Source: Cryomorpha sp963741985
GTDB lineage: Bacteria > Bacteroidota > Bacteroidia > Flavobacteriales_D > Cryomorphaceae
NCBI GenBank assembly: GCA_963741985.1
Contig: CAVUKD010000002.1
Span: forward strand, 1,612,001 to 1,676,000
Length of the DNA stretch: 64,000 nt
Direction: 5' to 3'
Below, in pieces: positions 27,670 through 37,297 of this stretch (the stretch's first letter is position 1; each line of letters starts with the position of its first letter). Below the pieces are notes generated by a model that saw only the letters and a list, made by a program, of their open reading frames with translations, searched no databases and was not told the DNA's origin. The translations under genes and the position numbers were made by a program.

Positions 27670-28590
27670 ATGAAAAGAATTATACCGCTGTGCTTCTTGT
27701 TATTTATGTTTTCCGATTTAGCAAATGCACAATATTTCCAACAATACTTTGATGGAAATGATACGCTTCCGCAAAATTCGGTAATTATTCACCTCGATAC
27801 ATCAATGACGAATATTTGGCAGGTTGGTGCCCCGCAGAAACCTGTTTTCGATATAGCCTCGTCCATACCAAACGCCCTCCTCACGGATACAATCAATCCA
27901 TATCCATCCAACAATGTTTCTTCATTTCAGTTTGGTGTCAACCTCGATGAATACTTCTTTAATTATGGAATACTTGCTATTCAATGGAATCAAAAAATTG
28001 ATATGGAGGTCAATAAAGATGGGGGATTAATTGAATATTCTGTGGACACAGGTGCTACCTGGGTCTCCGTTTTCGAAAATCCATACATCTATAATTTTTA
28101 TGGTTTCAATAATGAAAACCTGGACACCTTAGCAGAGGGTCAACTGGCATTTACGGGTACCGATTCGCTCTGGCGAAATATCTGGCTTTGTTTTGATATT
28201 TCCTGGCTGTCTCAAAGCGATTCACTTCTCATGCGATATACTTTCCAATCCGATTCAACCCAAAATTCAAAAGATGGGTGGATGATTGACAATTTAATGG
28301 TTATGCCTACCATTATTCACACAGTGGTGGAACATGAACAGGAAAAATATCTCGAAATTCATCCCAATCCTACCACGGGCAGAGTCTATATTTCTGCAAA
28401 AAAGGAAAAAGGGTATCACATTATTGAGAAAATGGATTTAATGGATATCAACGGTAAGCTTCTTAAGTCTTATGGCGAAAGTCCTACACGATTTTTTATT
28501 GATATCGGCGACAGACAAAACGGCACGTATCTTCTGAAAATAAAGACAAATTTCCAAACCGAAACCTTCAAGATCATCTTGGGAAAATAG
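27670..28590 (+). CDS. T9SS type A sorting-domain protein, secreted
   Basis: A 306-residue protein with a signal peptide (residues 1-20, LANAQ). The middle is a beta-rich domain with jelly-roll-like phrases ('LIEYSVDTGATWVSV', 'DGWMIDNLMV'), as in cell-surface or adhesin modules. The last ~75 residues are a Por/T9SS type A sorting domain ('LEIHPNPTTGRVYIS', 'NGTYLLKIKT'), which directs passage through the type IX machinery and anchoring or release at the surface. It lies 4 bp before the di-haem peroxidase gene, so the two form an operon. The ligand or substrate is unknown. Confidence 0.85.
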   Translation: MKRIIPLCFLLFMFSDLANAQYFQQYFDGNDTLPQNSVIIHLDTSMTNIWQVGAPQKPVFDIASSIPNALLTDTINPYPSNNVSSFQFGVNLDEYFFNYGILAIQWNQKIDMEVNKDGGLIEYSVDTGATWVSVFENPYIYNFYGFNNENLDTLAEGQLAFTGTDSLWRNIWLCFDISWLSQSDSLLMRYTFQSDSTQNSKDGWMIDNLMVMPTIIHTVVEHEQEKYLEIHPNPTTGRVYISAKKEKGYHIIEKMDLMDINGKLLKSYGESPTRFFIDIGDRQNGTYLLKIKTNFQTETFKIILGK

Positions 28591-28594
28591 ACGG

Positions 28595-29677
28595 ATGGTT
28601 ATGCGAAATACCGGCACGGTTCTATTCTTCATTGCATTGATTTCAATTGGGGCGATCGAGTTTAGCGCAAATCCAACACCGTATCCATTTCCTGAATTAG
28701 ACTATTTTCCGCCTATGCCCATACCGGAAGACAACATGCCGACCATCGAAGGAGTGTCTTTGGGAAGGTATCTTTTTTACGATCCCATCCTGAGTTTCGA
28801 CAGCTCTTTTTCGTGTAGTTCCTGCCATCATCAAAGCAAAGCTTTTTCCGATGCTCCCAATCGTTTTAGTAAAGGTCTTAACGATGAATTGATGTCGCGA
28901 AATACCTTGCCATTATTCAATCTGGCCTGGTATCCGGGGCTTTTTTGGGACGGTTCTGCCAATCAACCCGAAGACCAGGTTTTTCATCCTGTAGCTGCGC
29001 TCACCGAAATGAATTTGAAATGGACTATTGCCGAAGAAAGAATAGCGGAAAGCACATTTTATCAACCAAAATTTGCCGCTGCTTTTGGCAATGCCCCAAT
29101 TGATAGTACACACATTGCCAAGGCTATTGCTCAGTTTGAGAGAACCCTTATATCACATAATTCTAAATACGATAGGGTATTAAGGGGTGAAACGCAATTT
29201 TCAGATTCAGAATACAATGGATATGTAATTGTAAATGATCAAAGTATGGGCGACTGTTTGCATTGTCATATTACCGACGGTCATGCGCTTGGAACCAACG
29301 CCCGCTATGCCAATAACGGTCTTGACCAGACTGAAACCACTGACGAATATACAGATCCCGGACGTGCAGCCGTTACGGGAAATCCAAGGGATGCTGGTAA
29401 ATTTAAAATCCCCACACTCCGAAATATCGCAATTACCGCCCCTTACATGCACGACGGACGATTTGAAACGCTCCAAGAAGTCCTTGATTTTTACAGTTCC
29501 GGAGTGCATATTGGAGTCAATACCGATTCAAAAATGACGCACGCCCGTGATGGAGGGGTTCACCTTACGGAAAATGAAAAATCGGATGTGCTCAGCTTTT
29601 TGCAAACCCTCACCGATTCAGTTTTTATTACGAATCAGGAGTTTGGAAATCCTTTTATAGAAATGGGTAATGAGTAG
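28595..29677 (+). CDS. Di-haem cytochrome c peroxidase / MauG family protein
   Basis: A 360-residue exported protein (signal segment at residues 7-24). Two CxxCH haem sites are visible: CSSCHHQSKAFSD in the N-terminal half and CLHCHITDG in the C-terminal half, with 'FKIPTLRNIAITAPYMHDGR' near the second, as in bacterial cytochrome c peroxidases and MauG. Such enzymes reduce hydrogen peroxide in the periplasm or oxidise protein substrates. It follows the T9SS protein by 4 bp and sits downstream of the copper island, so a link to metal-induced oxidative stress is possible but unproven. Confidence 0.88.
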   Translation: MVMRNTGTVLFFIALISIGAIEFSANPTPYPFPELDYFPPMPIPEDNMPTIEGVSLGRYLFYDPILSFDSSFSCSSCHHQSKAFSDAPNRFSKGLNDELMSRNTLPLFNLAWYPGLFWDGSANQPEDQVFHPVAALTEMNLKWTIAEERIAESTFYQPKFAAAFGNAPIDSTHIAKAIAQFERTLISHNSKYDRVLRGETQFSDSEYNGYVIVNDQSMGDCLHCHITDGHALGTNARYANNGLDQTETTDEYTDPGRAAVTGNPRDAGKFKIPTLRNIAITAPYMHDGRFETLQEVLDFYSSGVHIGVNTDSKMTHARDGGVHLTENEKSDVLSFLQTLTDSVFITNQEFGNPFIEMGNE

Positions 29678-29802
29678 ATCGCTTCGTTCTTTTGCTTGTG
29701 CAAAAAATCAAATATTTACGAAAATAGGATTCTAAGGATCTTTATTTTTTTAAATAGCTCGCGATCATGAAAGTCTTACATTGCTCCATAAATCAATCCA
29801 TT

Positions 29803-31053
29803 ATGAAAACCAAAATCCAACTTTTTCTCTTCTTTTTCTGCACTCCTTTTGCGCTAAGCGCCCAATGGAACTATCTAAACGGTCCTTTTTCTTTCGAAAC
29901 ATATATGGAGGTGGTAAACAACGATACCCTCGTTTTTTCGGATGGTGCTACCGGAAAGATATTTCATAGTTTCGATGGGGGCGATAGCTGGTCAGCTTTT
30001 GATACGGAGCTTGAATACTCCTGGATTTTTGATTTTGATTTCCCAACCGATCAAGTTGGCTACGGTTGTGGAGGTACTTATTTTGGAATGTACACCGATG
30101 TGATAATCAAAACAGAAGATGCCGGCCAGACTTGGGATACACTCACCACGAATAGGTATGGAGTATATACGTTCAATACTATCGAATTTGTCAACGTCGA
30201 TACGGGATTTGTCGCTTCCGGAGATCTGCTTTTGAGAACCGAAGATGGCGGGGTCAGTTTTACACCGTTGAGTATCGTTGATGAAGGAGTTTTTAGTATC
30301 GCAAATTTAAGTTCGACATCCGACGGCGTTCTTTTTGCATCAACCCGCTTGTTGATTTCACCTAATGCATACGAGATATCAATTTATCGATCGGCTGATC
30401 TTGGAGATAGCTGGCTCCAAGTTTATTCCGACACGATGGAAGACACCGATAATTTTAATAACCGGTTTATTGGATCCATCCATTTTCCAACCCCTGAGAT
30501 TGGCTATGCCGTCGGTGGAAATGGTATTTTTCTTAAAACTGTCGATGCCGGTCTCACCTGGGCACAAAGTTTTATAAGTCCGTTTTCGAATCTCACTTCG
30601 GTGTATTTCACTTCCGCAAATGTGGGATATATAAACAATGCCGGCGGGATTTACAAAACCACCGATGGAGGTACTACGTGGGAAATTCAGAATATGAATG
30701 TGCCTGCGATTGTTCACGATATTCAGTTTGCTTCAAGCGAAATAGGCTATGCCAAAACGGACCATAACATTTACAAAACCACAAATGGTGGAGAGATCAC
30801 AGCAGTCTCTGAGCTTAACGCAAATGTTGATATTCAAATCTTCCCAAATCCTTCAAATGATATTATAAAACTCAACCATCCCTCAGGAATAGAAATTCAG
30901 AAAATTGAATTGATGGACATCGTCGGCAAAACCATTCAAGCTTTCAGCAATCCGGTTTCATCAATCGATGTGAGCAAATTGCCGGCAGGGAATTATCTTT
31001 TGAAATTGGATACGAACAAAGGATCTGTGGTCAAGAAAATTTTGGTTGAATAA
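29803..31053 (+). CDS. Secreted YCF48/BNR-repeat protein with T9SS sorting domain
   Basis: A 416-residue protein from ATG 29803, which gives a proper signal peptide (MKTKIQLFLFFFCTPFALSAQ); an upstream ATG at 29767 adds 12 residues. The body is a beta-propeller of YCF48/sialidase-like repeats, each with a phrase such as 'FHSFDGGDSWSAF', 'IKTEDAGQTWDTL', 'LKTVDAGLTWAQS' or 'YKTTDGGTTWEI'. The last ~75 residues are a type A sorting domain ('IFPNPSNDIIKLN', 'AGNYLLKLDT'). It is exported by T9SS and displayed or released; its ligand is unknown. It stands as a single gene. Confidence 0.87.
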   Translation: MKTKIQLFLFFFCTPFALSAQWNYLNGPFSFETYMEVVNNDTLVFSDGATGKIFHSFDGGDSWSAFDTELEYSWIFDFDFPTDQVGYGCGGTYFGMYTDVIIKTEDAGQTWDTLTTNRYGVYTFNTIEFVNVDTGFVASGDLLLRTEDGGVSFTPLSIVDEGVFSIANLSSTSDGVLFASTRLLISPNAYEISIYRSADLGDSWLQVYSDTMEDTDNFNNRFIGSIHFPTPEIGYAVGGNGIFLKTVDAGLTWAQSFISPFSNLTSVYFTSANVGYINNAGGIYKTTDGGTTWEIQNMNVPAIVHDIQFASSEIGYAKTDHNIYKTTNGGEITAVSELNANVDIQIFPNPSNDIIKLNHPSGIEIQKIELMDIVGKTIQAFSNPVSSIDVSKLPAGNYLLKLDTNKGSVVKKILVE

Positions 31054-31176
31054 ATCCTAAATCTGAAATATTATTGAAACTAATAAGCAATTACGTCACA
31101 CCTATGTGTCTATGCCTCCTATGAGCCTATGTGTTTCAACTCAGTAATTCGTATTTCAAAATTAAAAAGGTTGAAA

Positions 31177-31689
31177 TCACTCAAAAAGTGCCTTCAATTC
31201 CGTAGCATCTTTTGGATCCATCCTTCCAGCCAGAATCAGGCTCAACTGCCTTCTTCGCAAAGCTCCAGCATGTCGCTCTTTCTCAAGATCCGTTTCGGGA
31301 ACCAATTCAGGCACGCTGATGGGCGAGCCAACCTGATCTACAGCCACAAAACTGTATATCGCCTCATTGCATTTTGTCCGCTTTCCGGTGCGGTGATTCT
31401 CAACAAAAACGTCCAAAAAAACTTCCATCGACGATGAAAAAGCACGCGATACTTTCGACTCTATTGACAGAATATCTCCGAGTTTTACTGCGCGGTTGAA
31501 CGAAACATTATTAACCGCTGCGGTTACCACAACACGCCGGCAGTGGCGCTGAGCAGAGATCGCCGCATTGATATCCATCCAATTCAGGAGTTGTCCTCCC
31601 ATCAGATTTCCGAGCGTATTCGTATCGTTGGGAAGAATAATTTTTGATGTAGTGGCAAAAGTTTCTCTTGCCAATTTCTTTTCGCTCAT
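31177..31689 (-). CDS. Acyl-CoA thioesterase, hotdog fold (YciA/BACH type)
   Basis: A 170-residue protein from ATG 31689 (MSEKKLARET); the frame runs 29 codons further upstream without a better start. The hotdog active-site region is plain: 'LPNDTNTLGNLMGGQLLNWM' with the catalytic Asn/Asp area, then 'AAISAQRHCRRVVVTAAVNN' and 'VKLGDILSIESKV'. Enzymes of this class hydrolyse acyl-CoA to free acid and CoA in the cytosol, often with broad chain-length range. It is a single minus-strand gene between two T9SS cargo genes, so context does not narrow the substrate. Confidence 0.9.
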   Translation of the reverse strand: MSEKKLARETFATTSKIILPNDTNTLGNLMGGQLLNWMDINAAISAQRHCRRVVVTAAVNNVSFNRAVKLGDILSIESKVSRAFSSSMEVFLDVFVENHRTGKRTKCNEAIYSFVAVDQVGSPISVPELVPETDLEKERHAGALRRRQLSLILAGRMDPKDATELKALFE

Positions 31690-31831
31690 AAAGCACTGTT
31701 TTTGGAGCTGCAAAGATAAACGCTCATCCCGGATTTTCAGCCGAAATACGAATCCTCTTCCCGTATCCATTTCCAACAGAAAATAATAAAATGAATTTTA
31801 TTTACCTTGCATCTTCCAAACCTTATGAAAG

Positions 31832-32860
31832 ATGAAACAGCTTTTTACTCTGCCCCTTGCGATTTTTGTTGCTGCACATGTTTTAGCGCAAGATCCCCTT
31901 TCCGCCGACGATATTAACACAACAATCGGAACACAGTTTGAATATCATGCCACATTTCCATTAGAGCCTGGAGAATCGGGTACCGACCAAATCTGGGATT
32001 TTTCCAACATGACGAACCAATCCCAGGTAAACGTTGAAATTCAAAGTATGCAGAGCACCGGAGTAGAGTCCAATTTTCCGGATGCAAATATCCAATGGGT
32101 ACAGAATTTTGGCGTAAGTTCAAGCTTTTACGCTCTACAACCCGACTCTTTATCGTATTATGGACAGTACGAAGATGGTGGTTATCAATTGATTTACAGC
32201 GATCCAAATACCTTAATTAGGTTTCCGGCTTCCATAGACGACTCTTTTCAGGATAGTTTTGTGTCAGACTACATAACCACAGGAGGTACAGGGCATATCG
32301 AGGGTAGCTATACTGCAACTGTAGATGGAAAGGGTACTTTAATAATGCCTTGGGGTGAAGTACAGAATGCCTATCGTCTTACTGCTTTCGATAATCATAC
32401 GGAAGATTTTAACGCCGGACCTACAGTTTATGCTGGAATGTACTCAGGTACAGTCACACAATGGTTTGCAGCAGGATATCCGGGTGCGCTGCTCACCATT
32501 ACGAGTGGGACCTTATCCGTTCCCGAAATAAATTTCACCCAAGATAATAATTCTACTTCTTTCCTCGGTAATTTCACTTTCGTGGGAATCGATGAAGTAG
32601 AAATTGTAAAGGAATTGAAAGTGTGGCCTGTACCGGCAGGGGATGAATTGAATATCTCATTTGAAAATCAATCTTCAGGCGATATTCAACTTTCGCTTTT
32701 TGATATCACCGGCAAGAATCTTTTACAATGGACTTCCATGCAGACAAGTGGAATTACTTATTCTTCAAAGCTGAATGTTTCCCACCTTTCTCCGGGCTAT
32801 TACTTGCTTCAGCTACGATCAGATAGAGGGATTCAGGGAGTGAAAATTTCTGTGGAATAG
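31832..32860 (+). CDS. Secreted T9SS type A sorting-domain protein of unknown function
   Basis: A 342-residue protein with a signal peptide (residues 1-20, HVLAQ). The central part has no motif that I recognise; it is rich in Ser, Thr, Gly and aromatic residues and probably all beta. The last ~80 residues are a type A sorting domain ('LKVWPVPAGDELNISFE', 'SPGYYLLQLRSDRG'), so it is exported by the type IX system. The gene is flanked by the divergent thioesterase gene and by hemJ, and appears to be its own transcription unit. Confidence 0.8.
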   Translation: MKQLFTLPLAIFVAAHVLAQDPLSADDINTTIGTQFEYHATFPLEPGESGTDQIWDFSNMTNQSQVNVEIQSMQSTGVESNFPDANIQWVQNFGVSSSFYALQPDSLSYYGQYEDGGYQLIYSDPNTLIRFPASIDDSFQDSFVSDYITTGGTGHIEGSYTATVDGKGTLIMPWGEVQNAYRLTAFDNHTEDFNAGPTVYAGMYSGTVTQWFAAGYPGALLTITSGTLSVPEINFTQDNNSTSFLGNFTFVGIDEVEIVKELKVWPVPAGDELNISFENQSSGDIQLSLFDITGKNLLQWTSMQTSGITYSSKLNVSHLSPGYYLLQLRSDRGIQGVKISVE

Positions 32861-32948
32861 AAAATTTCAAACTTTTTCCAATTATTTCATTGTGGTTCTT
32901 CTACTTTTCCTGCCCTGATTTCGAAGAATCATCCTTAATATTGCAGCC

Positions 32949-33497
32949 ATGGTTGGGTCGTATTTTCTCGCAGCAAAAGCGCTTCATATAATTTTCGTGG
33001 TCTCCTGGTTTGCAGGTTTGTTTTACATACCCCGCCTTTTTATCTATCAGACCGAAGCACGCGATTTGCCGGATGCAGAGCAGGGCGCTGTAATTAAACA
33101 ACTGAAAATAATGACGCGTCGGCTTTGGTTTATTATCACTTGGCCCGCCATGATTATTACTTTTTTGACCGCGACGGTCATGCTTATTATTTCTCCGGTA
33201 TTCCTTGAGATTCCGTGGATGCAGGTAAAGCTCGGTTTCGTGTTTCTTCTCCTGTTGTACCATCTTTCGCTTCATGTCATTTTCATGAAAATGCAGCACG
33301 ACTCCTATCCCATGACGAGTGGCCAACTTAGGTTTTACAACGAGTTGGCAACGGTTTTGCTTTTCGCGATAGTCTTCACCGTAGTTTTCAAAAACACGAT
33401 GAGCTGGGCGTATGGAGCGGGGGGTATTATTTTGCTTGGAGTATTGTTGAGCGTGGCTATCATGTTTTACCGAAAGGCAAGGAAGAAGAAAGAATAA
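32949..33497 (+). CDS. hemJ: Protoporphyrinogen oxidase HemJ
   Basis: A 182-residue integral membrane protein with four to five helices. The family N-terminus 'AKALHIIFVVSWFAGLFYIP' contains the essential His, and 'RRLWFIITWPAMIITF' and 'VKLGFVFLLLLYHL' match other HemJ segments. HemJ oxidises protoporphyrinogen IX to protoporphyrin IX, the penultimate step of haem synthesis, using a bound haem. It is distantly related to CopD-type membrane proteins, so a generic 'CopD family' label is an alternative. It is a single gene. Haem demand is consistent with the haem proteins encoded nearby. Confidence 0.85.
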   Translation: MVGSYFLAAKALHIIFVVSWFAGLFYIPRLFIYQTEARDLPDAEQGAVIKQLKIMTRRLWFIITWPAMIITFLTATVMLIISPVFLEIPWMQVKLGFVFLLLLYHLSLHVIFMKMQHDSYPMTSGQLRFYNELATVLLFAIVFTVVFKNTMSWAYGAGGIILLGVLLSVAIMFYRKARKKKE

Positions 33498-33557
33498 AGG
33501 CGAATAGGAATTTTTAGGGATAGTACTACCTTTAGCCTCCTCAAAAATCATAATTTC

Positions 33558-35360
33558 ATGTTTCAAAAAATAATTCTTTTCGCAGCAGCGATCTTATTGC
33601 TTACCCAATGCAATACTTCTCAAAATCCGGACAAAGACATGACTTCTCAAAAGTCAGATTCTGTTCGATTTAATCAAACCATCGAAAATTACTACCAGCA
33701 GAGCTTGGAACTTTACCCGGTCAATGCCACCTATATGGGAGACCTGCGTTACAACGATAAGTTCCCAAATTTCCTTTCGGAAAATTTTGAAGCCAAAGAC
33801 AAAAACTATTACCAATCTTATCTGGATACGATCTCAGGTTTTGATGATACATCACTTTCAGATAGTCAAAAAATGAGCAAAGCCGTCCTTCAATGGGAGT
33901 GCAACATCAATCTCGATAACTATAAATTTAATGAGTGGAAGTATTTCCCGATCGATCAGATGTGGACTATAAATCTCACTATGGGACAGTTGGCAAGTGG
34001 TAAGAGCGCACAGCCATTCAAGACGGTTGCCGATTATCAAAACTGGCTCAAGCGCCTGGAGGGTTATATCGACTGGTTGCACAGCGCCGAGGCAAATATG
34101 CGTGAAGGGATGACCAATGGATATGTTTTACCCAAAGTGCTGATCAAGAAAGTCATTCCACAACTTGAGGCTATGACGGTTACCGATTTGGATAAAAACC
34201 TTTTTTATAGTCCCATAAAAAGTTTCCCCGATTCTTTTTCCGATAAGGATAAGCAGGATTTGACAAAAGAATACTCCGATATGATTCTAAATAAAGTAGT
34301 GCCAGCCTACGACAGCCTAGCCACTTTTATGGCTACCGATTACCTCAAAGCTGGACGAACTACTACCGGTATCAGTGCCCTACCTAATGGAGCGGAATTT
34401 TACGCGCATCAAATTAAGCGGTACACCACCACCACGATGACCGCCGATGAGATTCACCAGTTGGGTCTTAGTGAAGTGGAACGCATCACCAAAGAAATGG
34501 AAAAGGTTAAGCAGTCAATCGGTTATGAAGGCGATCTGATCGATTTTTTCGATTACGTACGTACCGACAAGGACCAAATGCCTTATACCGAGCCACAGCA
34601 GGTAATCGATCATTTCTACGACATCTACAATCGGATGAAGCCGCAATTAAATGTGCTGTTCGATCACAGCCCCAAGACTGCTTTTGAAATTCGTCAAACA
34701 GAAGCTTTCCGCGAAAAATCTGCAAGTGCTGAGTACAGCTCGGGTTCACTCGACGGCACCCGTCCAGGCATATTTTACGTTCCCATTCCCGATGCAAGTG
34801 AATACAATGTATATTCGGATGAATCTCTTTTTTTACACGAGGCCATTCCCGGACATCATTATCAAATATCTCTTACACAGGAAAATCCGGATCTTCCAAT
34901 GTTTCGAAAAACACTTTATTACAGCGGTTATGGCGAAGGTTGGGCTCTGTATAGCGAATCTTTGGGAAAAGAGCTCGGGCTTTATACCGATCCGTTTCAA
35001 TATTTTGGAATGCTCAGCATGGAAATGCACCGAGCTATACGTTTGGTGATCGACACCGGAATGCACACCAAAGGCTGGACACGCGAAAAAGCAATCCAAT
35101 ATTCGCTCGAGCATGAAGCCGATTCAGAGGCATCAATCACTGCAGAAGTAGAGCGCTATATGGCGAATCCGGGTCAGGCACTTGCGTATAAAATCGGTCA
35201 GATGAAAATCCGGGAACTACGCGCCAGAGCAGAAAAAGCTCTCGGAGATAAATTCGAAATAGCCAAATTCCACGATCAGGTTTTGGAAACAGGTTGCATT
35301 CCGCTTGAGCTGCTTGAGAAGAAAATTGATGGATGGATTGCGGCGCAGACGAAGAGTTGA
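33558..35360 (+). CDS. DUF885 lipoprotein, predicted metallopeptidase
   Basis: A 600-residue protein with a lipoprotein signal (residues 1-19, lipobox Cys in LLTQCNTS). The DUF885 domain fills the rest and carries the hallmark HEAIPGHHYQ at about residues 430-439, a zinc-binding HExxxGHH type motif, followed by 'GYGEGWALYSESLGKELGLY' with a further Glu ligand. Proteins of this family are predicted or shown peptidases of broad type. It would sit on the outer membrane or periplasmic face. It is a single gene; the end is normal. Confidence 0.87.
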   Translation: MFQKIILFAAAILLLTQCNTSQNPDKDMTSQKSDSVRFNQTIENYYQQSLELYPVNATYMGDLRYNDKFPNFLSENFEAKDKNYYQSYLDTISGFDDTSLSDSQKMSKAVLQWECNINLDNYKFNEWKYFPIDQMWTINLTMGQLASGKSAQPFKTVADYQNWLKRLEGYIDWLHSAEANMREGMTNGYVLPKVLIKKVIPQLEAMTVTDLDKNLFYSPIKSFPDSFSDKDKQDLTKEYSDMILNKVVPAYDSLATFMATDYLKAGRTTTGISALPNGAEFYAHQIKRYTTTTMTADEIHQLGLSEVERITKEMEKVKQSIGYEGDLIDFFDYVRTDKDQMPYTEPQQVIDHFYDIYNRMKPQLNVLFDHSPKTAFEIRQTEAFREKSASAEYSSGSLDGTRPGIFYVPIPDASEYNVYSDESLFLHEAIPGHHYQISLTQENPDLPMFRKTLYYSGYGEGWALYSESLGKELGLYTDPFQYFGMLSMEMHRAIRLVIDTGMHTKGWTREKAIQYSLEHEADSEASITAEVERYMANPGQALAYKIGQMKIRELRARAEKALGDKFEIAKFHDQVLETGCIPLELLEKKIDGWIAAQTKS

Positions 35361-35386
35361 GCTTAGTTTTTGGTTTTTAGTTCTCT

Positions 35387-35400
35387 CCCGATGTGTCGGG
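35387..35400. repeat. Short palindrome CCCGA-TGTG-TCGGG
   Basis: A 5-bp perfect hairpin flanked by TCT and ATC extensions. It resembles short dispersed palindromes common in Bacteroidota intergenic DNA. It lies in the gene-free stretch 35361-35585. Confidence 0.4.
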
Positions 35401-35431
35401 ATCTTCGAGGTTTTTGGTTCCATTGTGGGTC

Positions 35432-35452
35432 ATCTTGAACTTGTTTCAGGAT
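35432..35452. repeat. Dispersed intergenic palindrome (CTTGAAC-TTG-TTTCAGG type)
   Basis: ATCTTGAAC and TTTCAGGAT form an imperfect inverted repeat around TTG. The core resembles the very common dispersed element TCATCCTGAACTTG seen in many bacterial genomes. One copy only in this window. Confidence 0.45.
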
Positions 35453-35585
35453 CCGACGCGAACATCCCAAACTCCCGCTTTGAACCCACTTAGTCATACT
35501 GTACCATCCCATTAAACCTGTTTGAGGGAATGGGAGACTCCGTATAACGACGTTGATCTAACTACTCACTACAAACTACTCTATA

Positions 35586-36545
35586 CTATTTCACCATCAC
35601 CTGCACCACCATCTTCCTCGCCTCGCCGCTTATTCCTTTCAGAGATAAGACCACAGAGTAAACTCCCGCAGGATATTCTCCTTCTGCCGGGCTCCACAGG
35701 GTATAAGATTCTGTTGGATTTAAGGCATCGCCTGAAAAGAGCGAATTGCCCCAGCGATTGAAGACCTCCCAATGCATGGATTCCACCCCGGCGAGTTGGG
35801 CCACGAGGGCATCGTTCATCACATCGCCGTTAGGGGTGATGATATTGGGAACGATGGCTTCGAGTCCCTGCGCTACACGAATGGTAACATAGGCCGTATC
35901 GGCACAGGAAGGATCGGTGCGATAGGCCACCAGGGCTATCTGATACAATCCCGAATCGGCAAAAGTATAGCTCGTGTTCTCAGAACTGCTAAAGGGTTCG
36001 TCATCCAGGAGCCAGAGGTATGAGGTAGCATTGGTACTTTGGTTCGAAAGGGAGACTTGCAGAGGCGAATACCCGGCCTCGGGATTGGCTGTAAAGATAG
36101 CTTCCTGTAGCGGGTTGAGGGGAATAACTACTGTGCTGTCCCAGGTACATCCAAGGGCATCGCTCACCGATACGGTGTACGTTCCGGGCTCCAGATTTTG
36201 AAATGTGGCATTGCTCTGAGTGGTTCCGTTTACGGTATATTGATATGGGGCTTTGCCTTTCATTTCGGTAAAAACAATCTTGCCTGTATTGGCCGGACAG
36301 GTACTTGCATACAGGTTAAGTTTTCCGGGGCGGGGCACCCGGCCCACGGTATAAAAAACCGGAATGGTTTGGGCGCAAAGTCCATCCGGATCATCGCTCC
36401 ACATCCTAACCCGATACCAGCCGCTGCTATCTGCGGTGCACCAGGGATTGGCGAGGGTAGAGTCGTTGAAGTTCGTTCCAGGTGTCCAGTCGTAATGGTC
36501 GTAACCGGTAGAAGGGTATAACTCCGATGTTACCCAAAGTACATC
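35586..36545 (-). CDS. Gliding-motility-type C-terminal domain protein, 5'-truncated
   Basis: The frame has an ATG at 36404, but the protein sequence continues naturally upstream (VLWVTSELYPSTGYDHYDWT) to about 36545, where it abruptly meets a stop and foreign sequence. The visible 319 residues hold an Ig/PKD-like region ('LSNQSTNATSYLWLLDD') and a CHU_C-type C-terminal domain ('TPNGDVMNDAL', 'WEVFNRWGNSLF'), which is a T9SS type B sorting signal. A large surface adhesin is likely, with its N-terminal part missing. The loss point coincides with a head-to-head junction with another truncated gene. Confidence 0.75.
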   Translation of the reverse strand, partial: DVLWVTSELYPSTGYDHYDWTPGTNFNDSTLANPWCTADSSGWYRVRMWSDDPDGLCAQTIPVFYTVGRVPRPGKLNLYASTCPANTGKIVFTEMKGKAPYQYTVNGTTQSNATFQNLEPGTYTVSVSDALGCTWDSTVVIPLNPLQEAIFTANPEAGYSPLQVSLSNQSTNATSYLWLLDDEPFSSSENTSYTFADSGLYQIALVAYRTDPSCADTAYVTIRVAQGLEAIVPNIITPNGDVMNDALVAQLAGVESMHWEVFNRWGNSLFSGDALNPTESYTLWSPAEGEYPAGVYSVVLSLKGISGEARKMVVQVMVK

Positions 36546-37115
36546 TCAACAAGCACAATTCTATATGGAAGATAGATCAATGATTGAATTTGCTAACATA
36601 GGAATTCGGGTAGGATATCCAAATCTTTTAAATTATGGAGGTGGAATAATAAGTATTAAGGACAGCAAATTAAAGGATAATATTACAGGTATTCGTTTCG
36701 ACCCTTATATACGATCTACAGGCGGTGAAGCAGAGCTCTACAATCGGGCTATTGTTTCAAACAATGTATTCTCAACGACAGAAGATTGGATAGATGACGG
36801 TGGCCTGACCCTTCAGATGAAAACAAAAGCATGAATGGAAATTCAGATCAGGATAATGCGTCGAAACTTGTGGTACATCCCAATCCATTCAATGAATCGG
36901 TACAATTTGATTTGAGTGCCTATACTCTAAAAGGAAATGATAACCGTATTGAGTTTTACGACTTGCTTGGTAAACAAATATACACGGAGACACTCACCGA
37001 AGATCAGTTAAATGCTACCATTCAAGGTGCAAATCTACCCGAAGGGATAGTGATCTATAAACTTTACCTGAACAACCAAGCCATTGAAACCGGCAAAATT
37101 GTTCGTGTGAAATAA
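36541..37115 (+). pseudogene. Right-handed beta-helix protein with T9SS domain, truncated and frameshifted
   Basis: The sequence starts at the junction near 36541 inside a beta-helix domain (SQQAQFYMEDRSMIEFANI, then 'GGGIISIKDSKLKDNITGIR') with no start codon of its own. That frame stops at 36834. The type A sorting domain ('LVVHPNPFNESVQFD', 'LPEGIVIYKLYLNN') continues in another frame from about 36798, so a frameshift lies between 36795 and 36830. The parent protein would be a large secreted beta-helix protein of T9SS type. Both lesions make expression of a functional product from this locus unlikely as read. Confidence 0.7.
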
Positions 37116-37135
37116 GCAGTATGGCATTGATTGGT

Positions 37136-37176
37136 ATATAAAAAGCGCATCGGGAAGTCGGTGCGCTTTTTTATAT
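37136..37176 (+). terminator. Rho-independent terminator after the T9SS remnant
   Basis: An A-rich left arm ending AAAAAGCGCA pairs with TGCGCTTTTTTATATA, with a 12-base loop and a T-rich right side. It can act in both directions. Confidence 0.75.
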
Positions 37177-37297
37177 ATGCCAATTTGGAATTAAGACATC
37201 AAGGGTATCAAAAAAACCCGTCAGGTCTACAACCGGTCAGAATTCCCAAAGTCAATTGTCGTTATTTCTTGCTTATTGCCTCTTGCCTATTGCAAAT

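Noticed and set aside
35361..35585. Possible short genes between the DUF885 and CHU_C genes
   Set aside because: The stretch holds dispersed palindromes, and its open frames look like no protein.
36565..36834. Stand-alone 89-residue gene
   Set aside because: It is the middle of a beta-helix protein lacking its 5' part, and its C-terminal domain continues in another frame.
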